The translations under genes were made by a program, and so were the position numbers. Shown piece after piece: positions 1 to 10,236 of a stretch of 45,598 nt of DNA. Origin of the DNA: Scytalidium lignicola (taxonomy: Eukaryota; Ascomycota; Leotiomycetes). Within the stretch, counting starts at the first letter, position 1, and each line of letters starts with the position of its first letter. Below the pieces are notes generated by a model. It saw only the letters and a program-made list of their open reading frames with translations. It made no database searches and was not told the DNA's origin. The DNA lies in NCBI GenBank assembly GCA_002812745.2, contig NCSJ02000329.1, forward strand, positions 1 to 45,598. Direction: 5' to 3'.

Positions 1-571
1 CCTTAATTTGGTGTCTGTTTTTACAAAAGGTAAGTGTACTCCTCGCATTACGTCGTTGCGAATTCTTTGTACAGCTCTGGTTTGTAATGTTTGAACTGGT
101 CCAGGAGGCCAGTTGCTAGCATGAAATTTACAGCCTTTGAGGTATATATAGGATGTCCTAGCAATATCTTGATGTCAGGATCGAGGAACAGATATTACCT
201 ATACTACTATAGTTATAATTACAAAACTATTACGGTTAGATTAAGACTTTATGGAATTCGAATAGTAAATACATCAAAATATATATTTGTTCTTTATTCA
301 GATACAAAGAGTATAGAAAATTATATGGCTTGGCTATTGCCGAAACGTGACAGGACTTTTGGAAGGTGATGGAATTTTGGTGCTAACTACCCTTGGGTAG
401 TTGGTCAGTGATAAAACAGCGTACGAGCGCAACCGACTATTATCCGCCGCGNCGCGATCTGTGGTTGGCCGAATGCAAATATTACATTTAAGGGTTGCAT
501 CTGCAGTCAATAAACCCTCTAAAATCAACGTATAAGTCTCTAATATATGTAATCACTACGACAAAATCATA
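1..571. other. Intergenic, upstream of amidase
   Basis: No convincing gene. The only open frame (91-369) has no recognisable domain and an AT-biased composition. The stretch holds a short inverted-repeat element copy (369-446, listed separately) and one N at 452. A TATA-like AT-rich stretch lies at 531-556 just before the amidase start; it is weak. Confidence 0.6.
369..446 (+). repeat. Mini inverted-repeat element, copy 1
   Basis: This segment resembles 26853-26930. The shared core is GTTGGT(C/A)AG(T/C)GATAAAACAGCGT, at 400-422 here, followed in both copies by a GCGC..C.ACTATTA end. Here the left arm has diverged and contains an 8-bp perfect hairpin, AACTACCC/GGGTAGTT, at 385-402. No transposase is encoded, so this would be a non-autonomous element. 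The outer limits are approximate because the left arm is degraded. Confidence 0.5.
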
Positions 572-2474
572 ATGGCTGACTATCCACCATACCATATCCC
601 CGATTGGCATGCTGCAGTCGCCGCCAAACGAGCAGAACTCTTTGAAAGCATCCCTAAGCAACTTCTGCTTCCTCAGGCTCTAGCAAAGATCGCAGTGGAT
701 GAGGGTCTTCTACCGGGGGATCCATCAGTAATAGAATGCGGAATCCTCAACTCTCTTGATCTTGAAATAACCTCTATTGCCGATGTCCCCACTCTCTTGG
801 ATCGCATAGCTAGCAAAAAATACTCGGCTGTGGCAGTGACAGTAGCGTTCTGCAAGCGTGCTGCTATTGCACAACAGATCACAGGGTGCTTGTCGGAGTT
901 TATGTATACAGATGCACTGAAACGTGCACAATATTTAGATGATTACCTATCTGAGAATGGGAAGACAACGGGGATCCTTCATGGACTGCCAGTCTCGCTG
1001 AAGGTATGTTTTGCCTTCACCCCATAAGAAGGGGAATGATATCTGAAGACCCAGGATTGCTACGACATTAAAGGCGTCAACACCAATGCTGGTCTCGTCT
1101 CATGGCTGCCTTATCGGGCGAAGAAGAACTCTACCGTAGCACAGCAAGTCCTGAATGCTGGCGCCGTGCTCTATGCCAAGACGAGCAGTTCCCAGGGACT
1201 ACTCATGGTCGAGTCTATCAACAATATTTTCGGCACTGTTAAGAATCCTTATAATATAGCCCTATCAGTCGGTGGGTCAAGCGGTGGTGAAGCTGCTCTC
1301 GTGGCTGCTAATGGAAGTATTCTTGGTAGCGGCACTGACGGAGGGGGCAGTTTGCGGTTCCCTGCGGCGCATTGTGGAATTTGTAGGTTTTATTCGAGCA
1401 TTCTCATTGTCACTAGCTCACAAGAAAATTTAGGGGCATTGAAATGCTCGAAGGAGCGAATTTTCGGCACTGGGGTTTCAGTTCCAAGAAGTGGGTCTGA
1501 ATCTGTAAATGCAGGCCTTGGTCCACTAGCTAAAACTGTAGCTGGACTGGAGCTCTGGCTCCAAGCTCAACTGCTTTCTGAGCCTTGGAACAACGTACAA
1601 AACTGTATACCGATGTCGTGGAAGAGTTCCGAGGCACAACGGGTACAAGAGTCGGTGAAGATTGGAGTTATTTGGGATGATGGCATAGTTAAACCTACAC
1701 CCCCTGTGAAGGTAAACTTCTTTCTTGTAGTTCTTTAAACAAAGACAGCAAAGTACTGACTACTATTATCCAAGCGTGCTCTCCAGATCGTCATTAACGC
1801 TCTCTCAGAAGCAGGCCACATTGTCATAGAGCTCCCCAAGGATCGTATTTTCCCACTCCATCGCCAGGCATATGCTTGCACCATGAAATCTAACGTGCAA
1901 GACGGTGGCAGATGTATCATGAAACACATCAACGCATCAGGAGAGCCTGTCGTACCTCGCACCGCAACGGGTTCTCCAGAATCAGCACTCACCGCTGAAG
2001 AGATCTTTGAGAACCATCTTCTTCGCAGTCGTCTTGCTGCAGAATATAATGAATTGTGGCTTGAGTTTGAATTGGACGCCATTTTAGCACCATCAGTAGC
2101 TCACCCGGCAAACCCACATGGAAAGTATATAAGCAATTCATACGCTACTGTGTATAATATGTTGGACTATGTAGCTGGATGTGTGCCAGTCACGATTGTT
2201 AATGAACAGTTGGACATAGCTGGGAAAGAGTGGTACAAGGCAGAGCTATATGATAGAATTGAGGAAATTAGATTTCCTTATGATGTAAGAGACCACGAAA
2301 TGAAAGAATTATGTAAGAACACGGTGGCTGATGGAAGAGTGACGAGCTGATAGCAAAACAGATACCTCACCCGCAGTCTTCAAAAACTCTCCCGTTGGGG
2401 TTCAGATCGTGTGTAGACGGCTTAGGGAAGAAAGGTGTATTGGCATTTTAAAGGAAATTGAAGCCCTGTTATAA
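572..2474 (+). CDS. Fungal amidase (acetamidase-type amidase signature family)
   Basis: Predicted cytosolic amidohydrolase that would cleave a carboxamide to acid plus ammonia; the substrate is unknown. My spliced model has five exons: 572-1003, 1049-1382, 1434-1711, 1775-2312 and 2362-2474, giving 564 residues, close to the usual ~540-570 of fungal acetamidases. All four introns are GT-AG and 45-63 nt; the third exon junction removes a 51-nt intron that happens to stay open in frame. The amidase-signature Ser-cisSer-Lys triad is visible: Lys144 in GLPVSLK, cis-Ser221 in GGSSGGE and nucleophile Ser245 in GTDGGGSLRFPA. The C-terminal PVGVQIV block typical of the family is restored only when the last intron is removed. 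The start ATG has a purine at -3. It appears intact. A tail-to-tail remnant of a related gene lies at 2896-3075. Confidence 0.9.
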
Positions 2475-2895
2475 TAGTGAGGATAATATATAAATAAGAG
2501 TTATTGAATGGTCTATGGGGCATACCACCTGAGCAACTACACCTATGGCGATATAGGACTGTACAGTTGTGGGAACGTAACAACCAGACAACAAATGACA
2601 AATAACAAATGTTAAATGTAATTTTTCAGAAGTTCAGTGTATAAATGCTTCATAGTAGAGAATTTTGTTTTTTGTGTTTATGCTTAATTAAAAAATGGCC
2701 ATCGAGGATGCCCTTAGGAGTGGGTAACTTCCCGGTTCATGTAAAGAGAGTCTATTTAAGGGAGTTTGTAGTTACAATTAAGCACTATCATGCTAGACAA
2801 TCACATCCAGCCTTTTGGTGCTTATGGACAAGTTTGATATTTTTACTTTTATTTTTACTTTTACTACCTGATTAACGCCTTGCTCCCCCCTTCTT
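2475..2895. other. Intergenic between convergent amidase genes
   Basis: No supported gene. The open frame at 2645-2875 has no domain and ends in an AT-rich Phe/Leu run. This is the shared 3' region of the intact amidase and the amidase remnant. Confidence 0.6.
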
Positions 2896-3075
2896 TCAAT
2901 CAAATTCCCACTCCCATGCAGCTCCAACCTTATAGATCATCTCCTCGGCAAACCACTTTCCAGTAATCTGCAACATTATATTTTCATCATCCACTGCACT
3001 CAACATGCCAACCAGTAAGCTCATTGCCGGATGCCCGCTTATATTAAAGTACACTGTGTTAATAGTATACTCTCT
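2896..3075 (-). pseudogene. C-terminal remnant of a second amidase
   Basis: Read on the minus strand from about 3075 to the TGA at 2896-2898, the sequence encodes a classic fungal amidase C-terminus: a GHPAMS block, a ML.A.DD spacer, an LQITGKWF.EE.IYK block and an AWEWEFD end. Family knowledge: in amidases the GHPA..LP.G segment is followed by LPVGMQIVGKWF and a final AWE. Everything upstream of residue ~60 from the end is missing, because the reading frame runs straight into AT-rich transposon-derived DNA. The remnant looks only lightly mutated, so the loss may be recent or caused by the neighbouring element. It is a different amidase subtype from the intact gene, judged by the C-terminal sequence. 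Confidence 0.75.
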
Positions 3076-5129
3076 GCTTTTCGCTATCTACTCTATTAGC
3101 AAAACATTATTAAAAGCATAGTATAGTATGATGTAAGGCATAATAAGCATGATCAGAATGTCATAAGAAAAGAGTATAATATTGTAAAAGTCAGTAAGTA
3201 ACCAGTAAAGATTCATTGCTTTTCTAAGAAGGAGCAGATAATAAGTCCAAATGTAAAGCCTTAAAAGAAAAGAGAATTTAGAAATTGAGAATATCTGTAA
3301 TAATTTAACGAAGTTAAGTCGAAGATTTAGTTAAAACAATTAATCTTAAAAAATTAAGAGATTCTTACTTTGTTAAATTTCTCTTAATCTAAAAGATTTA
3401 TTTTCTCTATTAACTTATTCAAGTAAAAGCTTTAACAACTACATATTATACTTAGATATCCATTTCTTATAACAGAAGGTTAAAGTATATAAATCATAAT
3501 ATTATAAACATACTTATAAATTAAATACTAATTTTCATAACCTTAACATTAAGTTTCTTAAACTTCTTTACTACTTTTAAAACTTGTTTCCTTATCTTTA
3601 AATTTATAATATCAAAATTAAACCTTTTTTTTNAAAATTTTAATTTTCAATCTATTAACATTTTAATTTAATTTTACAAAGTAATTTAATAGTTTAAATA
3701 AAGTTAATACTTTATATTTTCAATTATTAATATTATCTTTTCTAGTAATAACTTGTAAAATCCTGATGTTAATTATAATATCAAAAGTTATAAGGCTAAT
3801 AGTATTATATATAAGTTTATAAGTTATTATTCTAATTTAAAGAACAAATCTTTATATAAGCTTTATATTTACTACTTTACAATAACTTATTAGAAATCTG
3901 ATAAAACTTTTTTNAATCTTTTTTAATTACTCTATTTACCTTTTCTGCTTTAACAAGATAACTATAACTACTTAATAAACTGTTATATATATATTTATAA
4001 GCATAAAAGTTTTCAACTAAACTAGTAATTACAAAAAAAANGAAAATATACAAAGTAACAAGTTTTTACAAATAACTTTTATTATAATTGTTGTTTTTAC
4101 TTTTAGAAATCTTATTATAATAATTAACTACATTTCTTAAATGTATAAAACTTAACTTACTAACATTAATATTTAGTATATAATCTGAAAATATATCTAT
4201 CTTAAACAATATTAATATATCCTTGATTATAATATTGTTTTTTAAAGTTATTCTCACTTCTTTTAGTAATTCTTCTAGTATTTTATTAATAATAACTTTT
4301 TNATACTTATATATTACCTTTATTCTGTTCTACTATTAGTTAATAAAAGNTTTTTTCTCAGAAAANCAAGTAAAATCGACAAAANGAGAAGTAGTTTAAA
4401 AGGATATTAACAATATTAATTAAGTCTTAGTTTAAAACAAGGAAAAAGTACTAATCTTCAAGATTATAAACAAGGATTTCAATTTTAAGAGAGGATATAA
4501 TAACTTGAATTCTAACTAGAGTAATAACTTGTTTATTAACTTTTATAATAATTTTTACTGTTATTATTTTGAATAGTTAATATAAAAGTATAAAATATGA
4601 GAAAGTTAAGAAAAGAACATAGTAAAGTTATAAAAGCTTTTAATAAGTAAAAGTTAGTTAATTTCAGCCTTTTAAGAGTTTTTGTGTTAAAGCCTAGATT
4701 GTAAAGCTTAAGAAGTGTACATAGTATGTTAAGCACATGAACAGAGTATTAAGATAAGGGCTTATTTCAAGAGTATACAAGACTTAATGTATATAAAGGT
4801 AACTTAAGCTACTATTATGATTTAGATTCTTCAAAAATTAGTTTAGAGAATAGAACAAGCTTAATTGTTAGTACTATTACCTCCTTGATTGTAATTCACT
4901 GTCTTCATCCTAGACTCAGTTTATAACATTCTAATTCCTCTCATTTGGGTAATAATCCATTATAATTAGAGAATAGTAACAAGTTAGTCAGGTTATTCAA
5001 CAACATCCTCTAAGACTACTGAAGGGTAAAGAACAACAAAGAAGGCTAATGCTAAGCTTAGTTAGAACAAAGGTATTATAACAGTGATAAGCTTAAGAAT
5101 TATACATGCAGAAATTATATTTATACTGT
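3076..5129. other. AT-rich, RIP-like degenerate tract
   Basis: Very AT-rich sequence with no intact gene and several Ns, almost all at edges of A or T homopolymers. Two short open frames on the minus strand (4066-4257, 4536-4736) are Leu/Asn/Tyr-rich and look like products of base composition or decayed transposon coding. A 9-bp inverted repeat (ATTAAGAGA/TCTCTTAAT) lies near 3350-3390. Likely old mobile DNA continuous with the Gypsy fragment to the right. Confidence 0.6.
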
Positions 5130-7000
5130 TAAGTGATTTGATTGAAGAATTAATTGAAGAAGAGTAACAAACAAAGGAATTAAAAGTTCTCAAAGACAAT
5201 CTATTACCTCCTCAGAACAAGTTGTTCAAGTAATAAATGTATTACATTAAAGCTCTTTAACAGGAAAACATTAAACTAGAGTATATAAGTGAATAAAGGG
5301 ATAAAGTGCAAAGACAGATAAAAGAGTTAAACTTAGAGATTAAAGTATTATAACAAAGAAAGAAAAGATTACTTTAATATAATAATACACTTATAAAGAT
5401 ACTGATTCCATTATAAGGAGGCTTCTTAATAAAGATGCAAATCTCATTATAAGAAAGTTCTTTAGTAAAGAATATACTATAAAGGTAATATATTAGTAAA
5501 GTATTGTTAGAATTATTATTATAATAACTTATAATCTAGAGTATAAAGTATAAATATACACTTTTACTAAAGTAGTTCATAAGGAAAATAATGAAAGAGT
5601 ATAATAACTTTTTATATAAATATGAATTTGAATTTGTTGAATTCTTAAAGTTATATAAGAGGGATAATACTAAAATCTTTTATACTATACTGTATCTTGA
5701 CAATGTCTTGAAGGTAAAATAGCAATAAGCATAAAAGGCAAAATTAACAAGTATTATTACATAAGAAAGATTTAAAGGGATCTTATTATCTTTGTTAAGA
5801 GACAAAGGTAATAAAAGGATCAAGGTTCAAGACTAGTATAACTAGGCTTAACAATGGTTAAGTCAGTTAATTTAGTCTTTTGTAAAGTATCTTAATAACC
5901 TTAAGATATAGTTCCTTAGCATAAATAACAAAAAAAAGACAAGATATGTTATTAATGAAAATAACATTTAAGTTAAAGGTAAAAATTATAAATTATAATG
6001 TTTTGTTAATGATATATAATAAAATGGTTATGCTAGTAAAATGCTTACAACTTAATAAAGCAAATTAAGGACAAAAGATTAAACATAATAATATTATTAT
6101 AGACTTTCAAAAACTTTAATATAATAAGTTGAAGGAGAAATAATAAAGTAAATCATTTAAGTAAAACTTGAATATTTTATATTAAGATTAAACAAAATCA
6201 ACATGTACAATGTTATTAATTAACATCAACATTATAAAGTTTAAAAACTCTAATAAAGTCGAATATTATAATTATAAGAAGTTAGAGCATTATGCTAAAG
6301 ATTGTTATAATACTTGTAGTAGTAGAATTTAGTATTATAATTATAGTTAACCAAGTTATACCTTATTAAATTATTTTAATAATTAGAATTAAAACTTTAA
6401 CTAATCTTTTAATAAAAACATACTTATAACAAACTAAGGAAACGCTAATGTCTAAAGAAGCTTATAACCTTAGCCTTGTTAGATAATAAAAGGAAGAGGC
6501 TTTTTATAACATTTTAACAAATACTTAAGATTTTCTTTACTTTTACATCTTTAAAAGAAGTGATAATAAGAGTAGATAATAAGGTTTATTATATTATAGA
6601 GAAATCAAGACAATTATATATAGTAAACCTTTTTAAGGTTTAAGATAAACAAGGGAGATAAAGAATAAAGTAAGCTTTGATTGATAATAAGGCAAAGTAG
6701 AATGTAATCTCCTTAACTTTAGTATAAGAGTATAAATGGAGTAACAACAATAAGAAGAAGTTAAGACTTTAAACAATTAATAAGATAAACATTTATATTT
6801 ATAAATCTTATATTATATTAACTAAGGTTAAAGATATAGATAAGAAGGCTTGTATTCTAAAGTATTAATTTATATTAACTATTATTAATGAATATGTTAT
6901 TGTCCTAGGATATTCATAACTTGATAGTATGAACTTAGATATATAATAACAGAAAGGGAAATAAAAGTATTACTTTAAGATTAAGAATTATATTATTTAC
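5130..7000 (+). pseudogene. Degenerate Ty3/Gypsy gag-protease fragment
   Basis: Plus-strand reading gives retrotransposon domains riddled with stops. A charged, coiled-coil-like gag segment occurs around 5140-5340. A CCHC zinc knuckle at about 6262-6315 reads YYNYKKLEHYAKDC, with the first two cysteines changed to Tyr and glycines to Lys/Glu. A retroviral-type aspartic protease lies around 6680-6960: LIDNKAK in place of the usual L-I-D-S-G-A, then YVIVLGYS.LDSMNLDI, the protease/RT linker. All the losses fit G-to-A or C-to-T change. Reverse transcriptase and integrase are absent: the reading ends at 7000, where an LTR begins. Confidence 0.75.
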
Positions 7001-7198
7001 TGTTGGTTCACCTGTAGCACGAAGTACGGTACGCAATTATACGTAATATACTCGTTGTGCTATTCCATGGTTGTTGTACGAAAAGGGGGTGGGAGNGGTG
7101 CGAAGCTGTANGAGCTTCGCTCGCTCCCACTACCTAATCGGGACTAGCTTACAGGGGCACGTGAATATCACGTGTACGTAACCACCATTCTACCAACA
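7001..7198 (+). repeat. Lone LTR, family A (198 bp)
   Basis: Starts TGTTGGTTCACC and ends ACCAACA, so its ends form the TGTTGGT/ACCAACA inverted repeat of an LTR. It is related to the LTR at 34565-34777: both begin TGT(T/C)GGTTCACCT.TA, have a G-rich/C-rich hairpin in the middle and a CACGTG-type motif near the end. Inside, GCGAAGCT (7100-7107) pairs with AGCTTCGC (7113-7120) within a longer GTGGGAG/CTCCCAC stem. The flanks (TTTAC and GTTAT) show no target duplication, so it may be recombined or a remnant. It contains Ns at 7096 and 7111. Confidence 0.7.
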
Positions 7199-8177
7199 GT
7201 TATACTCTTTTAACTAACATTAATAATTGTTTGTTGTTCTGTTTATTCTTAGTATATACTAAATACAATAAACGTTTATGTTTATTATATACCTTATATA
7301 TATAATTATATTATAATAATTAATTAACATTTAATAACTTAAAGTTATATATTAATTAGTTAATATTATATATAATGCATATGCTTAGCTTAAGCAAATC
7401 CCTATTGGATTAATTATTTTACCTTTGTTGAACTTTTCATTCCCCACCCCTGATTAACTTACACATTCTACTTACGTTAAGAAAATTTCTACCTGCGTTG
7501 AGGTGTAACCCCAAGTTATTCAATCAATGTGGGACAGAATACTAAAATGGGTTTCTTCAAAATGTGAAATACAAGGCTCAGCTAACCGGGGCTATATCCC
7601 ATAACCAATACCACTGTATTACCTATATAAGGTCATTCGTTAGTATGCTTCCATTACAAAGAACAAACTAGGGTGATATATTGGAAATAAGATCAGACGA
7701 ACAACTATTTAATTACCCCGGTTAGTTCTGTTATCGACACCAACGAGCTGGCTATTTGCAGGCGGTGACCGGAGATTACTTGGAGGGTGAGCCGCTAGAA
7801 TACAACATAAATTGATTTTCTGGATACCTGAAATAAAGGAGGGAAACGGCCTTTATAGCTGTAAGGACACCTGTAACTGACCTTGCGACCCCCAATAACG
7901 CCCATCCTTCCCTGTAGACTCACTATTCCCTGAAACACTATAATCGTAATTTTCGTTTTATAGAGAAGTCCGGAGAATTTTGTATTTTGCTTCCTCTAAA
8001 TAGTATTTCAGCACCAAATTATGTATGTCCCATTACGAGATTCTAGATAGCAAGGACATCTATCGGCTTATTGAATATACGATATCAAATAAATGAAACG
8101 AAATGAATCTAGAAATGGGGCAATATTCTGACCCATTGTCGTTTATGTTCGTTATCTCTATATACAATGATTGTTGC
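7199..8177. other. Intergenic
   Basis: AT-rich to about 7440, then ordinary composition. I see no gene. It contains a 10-bp perfect inverted repeat, CTAACCGGGG (7582-7591) and CCCCGGTTAG (7716-7725), which may mark a small element of about 144 bp. Confidence 0.5.
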
Positions 8178-8603
8178 TTAAGAGCAAGTAACCTCTGCTA
8201 CTGCAGATGCGGCATCAAAGCCCTTCACACAGTCGGTGCTCTCCCCAACAGGGATTACAACAAGTGGGTCCGTACCGCAAATTATGCCATTGCCCTCAGT
8301 TCCATAAAACGTAGCTTCTAGTGATTGGCCTGTAGGGCAGGCGTCTCCAGTATTGTAAAGCTTGTAGCTACTGACCTGCCAGATATCAAAATCATAGCAG
8401 TTATATTCATCGCTGAATTGGCCTCCAGTTTCTTCCTCCTGGCAGTTGTCATCCCAGTAGCCAACATACCGGACATTGAATGCTGAGACTGGGGCGGTGA
8501 TTGCCAAGGCAAAGAGGAGACTCTATACAGTAGATATTTAAGCATAATTATCCTACTAACAGGGGTATGTGCTAATCTTTACCTTAATAACTGAAGCACA
8601 CAT
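8178..8603 (-). CDS. Small secreted six-cysteine protein
   Basis: My two-exon model has exon 1 at 8583-8603 and exon 2 at 8178-8522, giving 121 residues. The 60-nt intron (GTAAAG...GTATAG) joins a seven-codon first exon to SLLFALAITAPVSA, making one continuous hydrophobic signal peptide of about 20 residues. The mature part (~101 residues) has six cysteines, all in separate short loops (DNC, YNC, DAC, IIC, TDC, VTC), which suggests three disulfides. I do not recognise a family; small secreted cysteine-rich proteins in fungi include effectors and antimicrobial proteins, but no function is shown here. Without the intron the coding frame lacks an ATG and the alternative ATG at 8545 is out of frame. 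A TATAAA-like stretch lies at about 8626-8645. The first exon is the least certain part. Confidence 0.65.
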
Positions 8604-10236
8604 ATTGATAAGAGTTTAGGGGGTTATAAATTCTTTATAAGAATTATAGGTTAACGCTTGGATATCTGACCGGTTATACGGAACTTTTATGCTTAACCGC
8701 TATTATAGAAGAAACCAAGAGGCGTAGCACCTCGCTTTATATAATAACACTTGCTTTATAGTTGTCTTATAGCACACGTAAGTGCATTACGATTTTGCTA
8801 GGCTAAATCAGCGGTCATAAATTAGGATGTTAATTCAATTTATTAAGGAGTGTACTGTTTGCCTCTTTGGGTAACCGTTGAGTAAGCGTGATTAACAGTT
8901 ATTGTCCTGCAGCTGCATAAACGATGTTAAAAAGCTTGTGTAGCATAGCGTATACTAAGTTAGGCTTGACGGACACGGAGAATAACTCCGTTGGGTCTAG
9001 GTAAGCGATATGCTATAGAAAGTTTGAAGAAGATCATAGGTCGTTTAGTAACCCAAGATCCCAGGCTATATTATCCTATTTGCCCATAGGTTCATATACA
9101 TTGGACGATGAAGCTACTAAGCCGTTTATATTAACTCCTCCGGAGGCCAAGAACTTTTCTTGATATACTGAATCCGGGAAGGGATATAATCAAATCAGGC
9201 TCAGGAATTAAATTTGTAATGATTAGATAAAATTTTAAAATAGCAATAATTACATTCTCTAGCTTTTTAAGCTTCTTGCTATTAAGTTAAAGAGAGGTTG
9301 GGTTTTGCTTTTTTTGTTTTAATATTTAAATATTAGTAATAATTTAATTACCTTTCCTCCGGGAGCATCGGGAGTTTACGAAACTAGTGTGTATCTAATT
9401 CACAGAACTCAATTACTGACACTAACGATCACTAAACTTTCAGTATCAATTTTAAGACCCGCGGGTACTACTTAAAAACCGAGCGATTATCAATCCGCTC
9501 ATTCGCCCTCGAGTTGATTCCGATATAACTTCTTGTAATTCAAGAAGTACCCGAGATAAAAGTATTGAACCATCGGTAATTCTAGTAAACTGCTGTTCCG
9601 GACGATTGCCCAATATTCTTACACTGCCTACCGGCCGGCTTATTGCCCAACCGGCCGGTCAATCAGTCAATCGTGCCACTTGAACTAACCTGGTAGCCAG
9701 AATGTATGCGATTAGAGCAGATTAGTAACCCATTTCTATCCGGGTGAGATTACCCACTGTGGTGAAGCAGTTGTCTAGTCCTAAGTAAACAAGTCTAGAA
9801 CCGACCTCTCTTTATCACGCCACAGTTATATCGTTGTTAAGGAGGAGGGAGTTGACATAAGCCTAGTTATATAAGTTACGTGTTCTAGACCCAGCTGACC
9901 AGCGTATCAAGTATAGCTGGCCAAATATACATCATAACAAGTAAATATTGTTTAATTAAGCAATTCATTTTCATTTGCCGCTATGCTAGAGACTGAGAGC
10001 TCATTAAAAGCTATACGTTTCTTCTCATTTATAATCCCCTTTAAGAGTATTATACTACTTTTTAATAGATGCAGTGAAGGTTAAATGTTGGAGAGCCACT
10101 AAATCAATAATTACGTACCATTTTCGAGACGACAACTAAAGGATTGTGGACAAGACCTATAAATTTAAAATTTATCTTGATTTTCATATATTTAGCGTCT
10201 ATCTTTTCACGTTATCTCATTACTAGGAGACCGGCC
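8604..10236. other. Long intergenic region
   Basis: No confident gene apart from the speculative small model at 8924-9163. Two CCGGCCGG palindromes lie 20 bp apart (9631-9638, 9651-9658). The region serves as upstream DNA of the secreted protein gene and 3' DNA of the regulator gene. Confidence 0.5.
8924..9163 (+). CDS. Speculative small two-exon gene, unknown
   Basis: From the ATG at 8924 the frame runs 77 nt to a GTAAGC donor at 9001. A CATAG acceptor at 9039 restores phase and leads into a coding-like second exon (9040-9163) with segments such as PIGSYTLDDEATKPF and LTPPEAKNF before TGA. The model totals 66 residues. The residue mix is protein-like, but the intron would be only 39 nt, below the usual fungal minimum. 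It could be a decayed gene tail or chance. I recognise no domain. Confidence 0.22.

Noticed and set aside
91..369. 92-codon plus-strand frame at the left edge
   Set aside because: Tyr/Ile/Asn-rich, no domain, no promoter or splice context.
3076..5129. Possible mitochondrial DNA insertion because of high AT content
   Set aside because: No mitochondrial gene is readable, and the tract is continuous with a Ty3/Gypsy fragment showing RIP-type changes.
8318..8545. 75-codon minus-strand frame with an ATG at 8545
   Set aside because: It overlaps the secreted protein exon in the wrong frame and lacks its cysteines and signal peptide; the ATG falls in the intron of my model.
8941..9000. Stem GGAG-AATAA-CTCC as a possible tRNA or structured RNA
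   Set aside because: No tRNA arms, no TpsiC-type GTTCRA sequence nearby, and the stem is only 5 bp.
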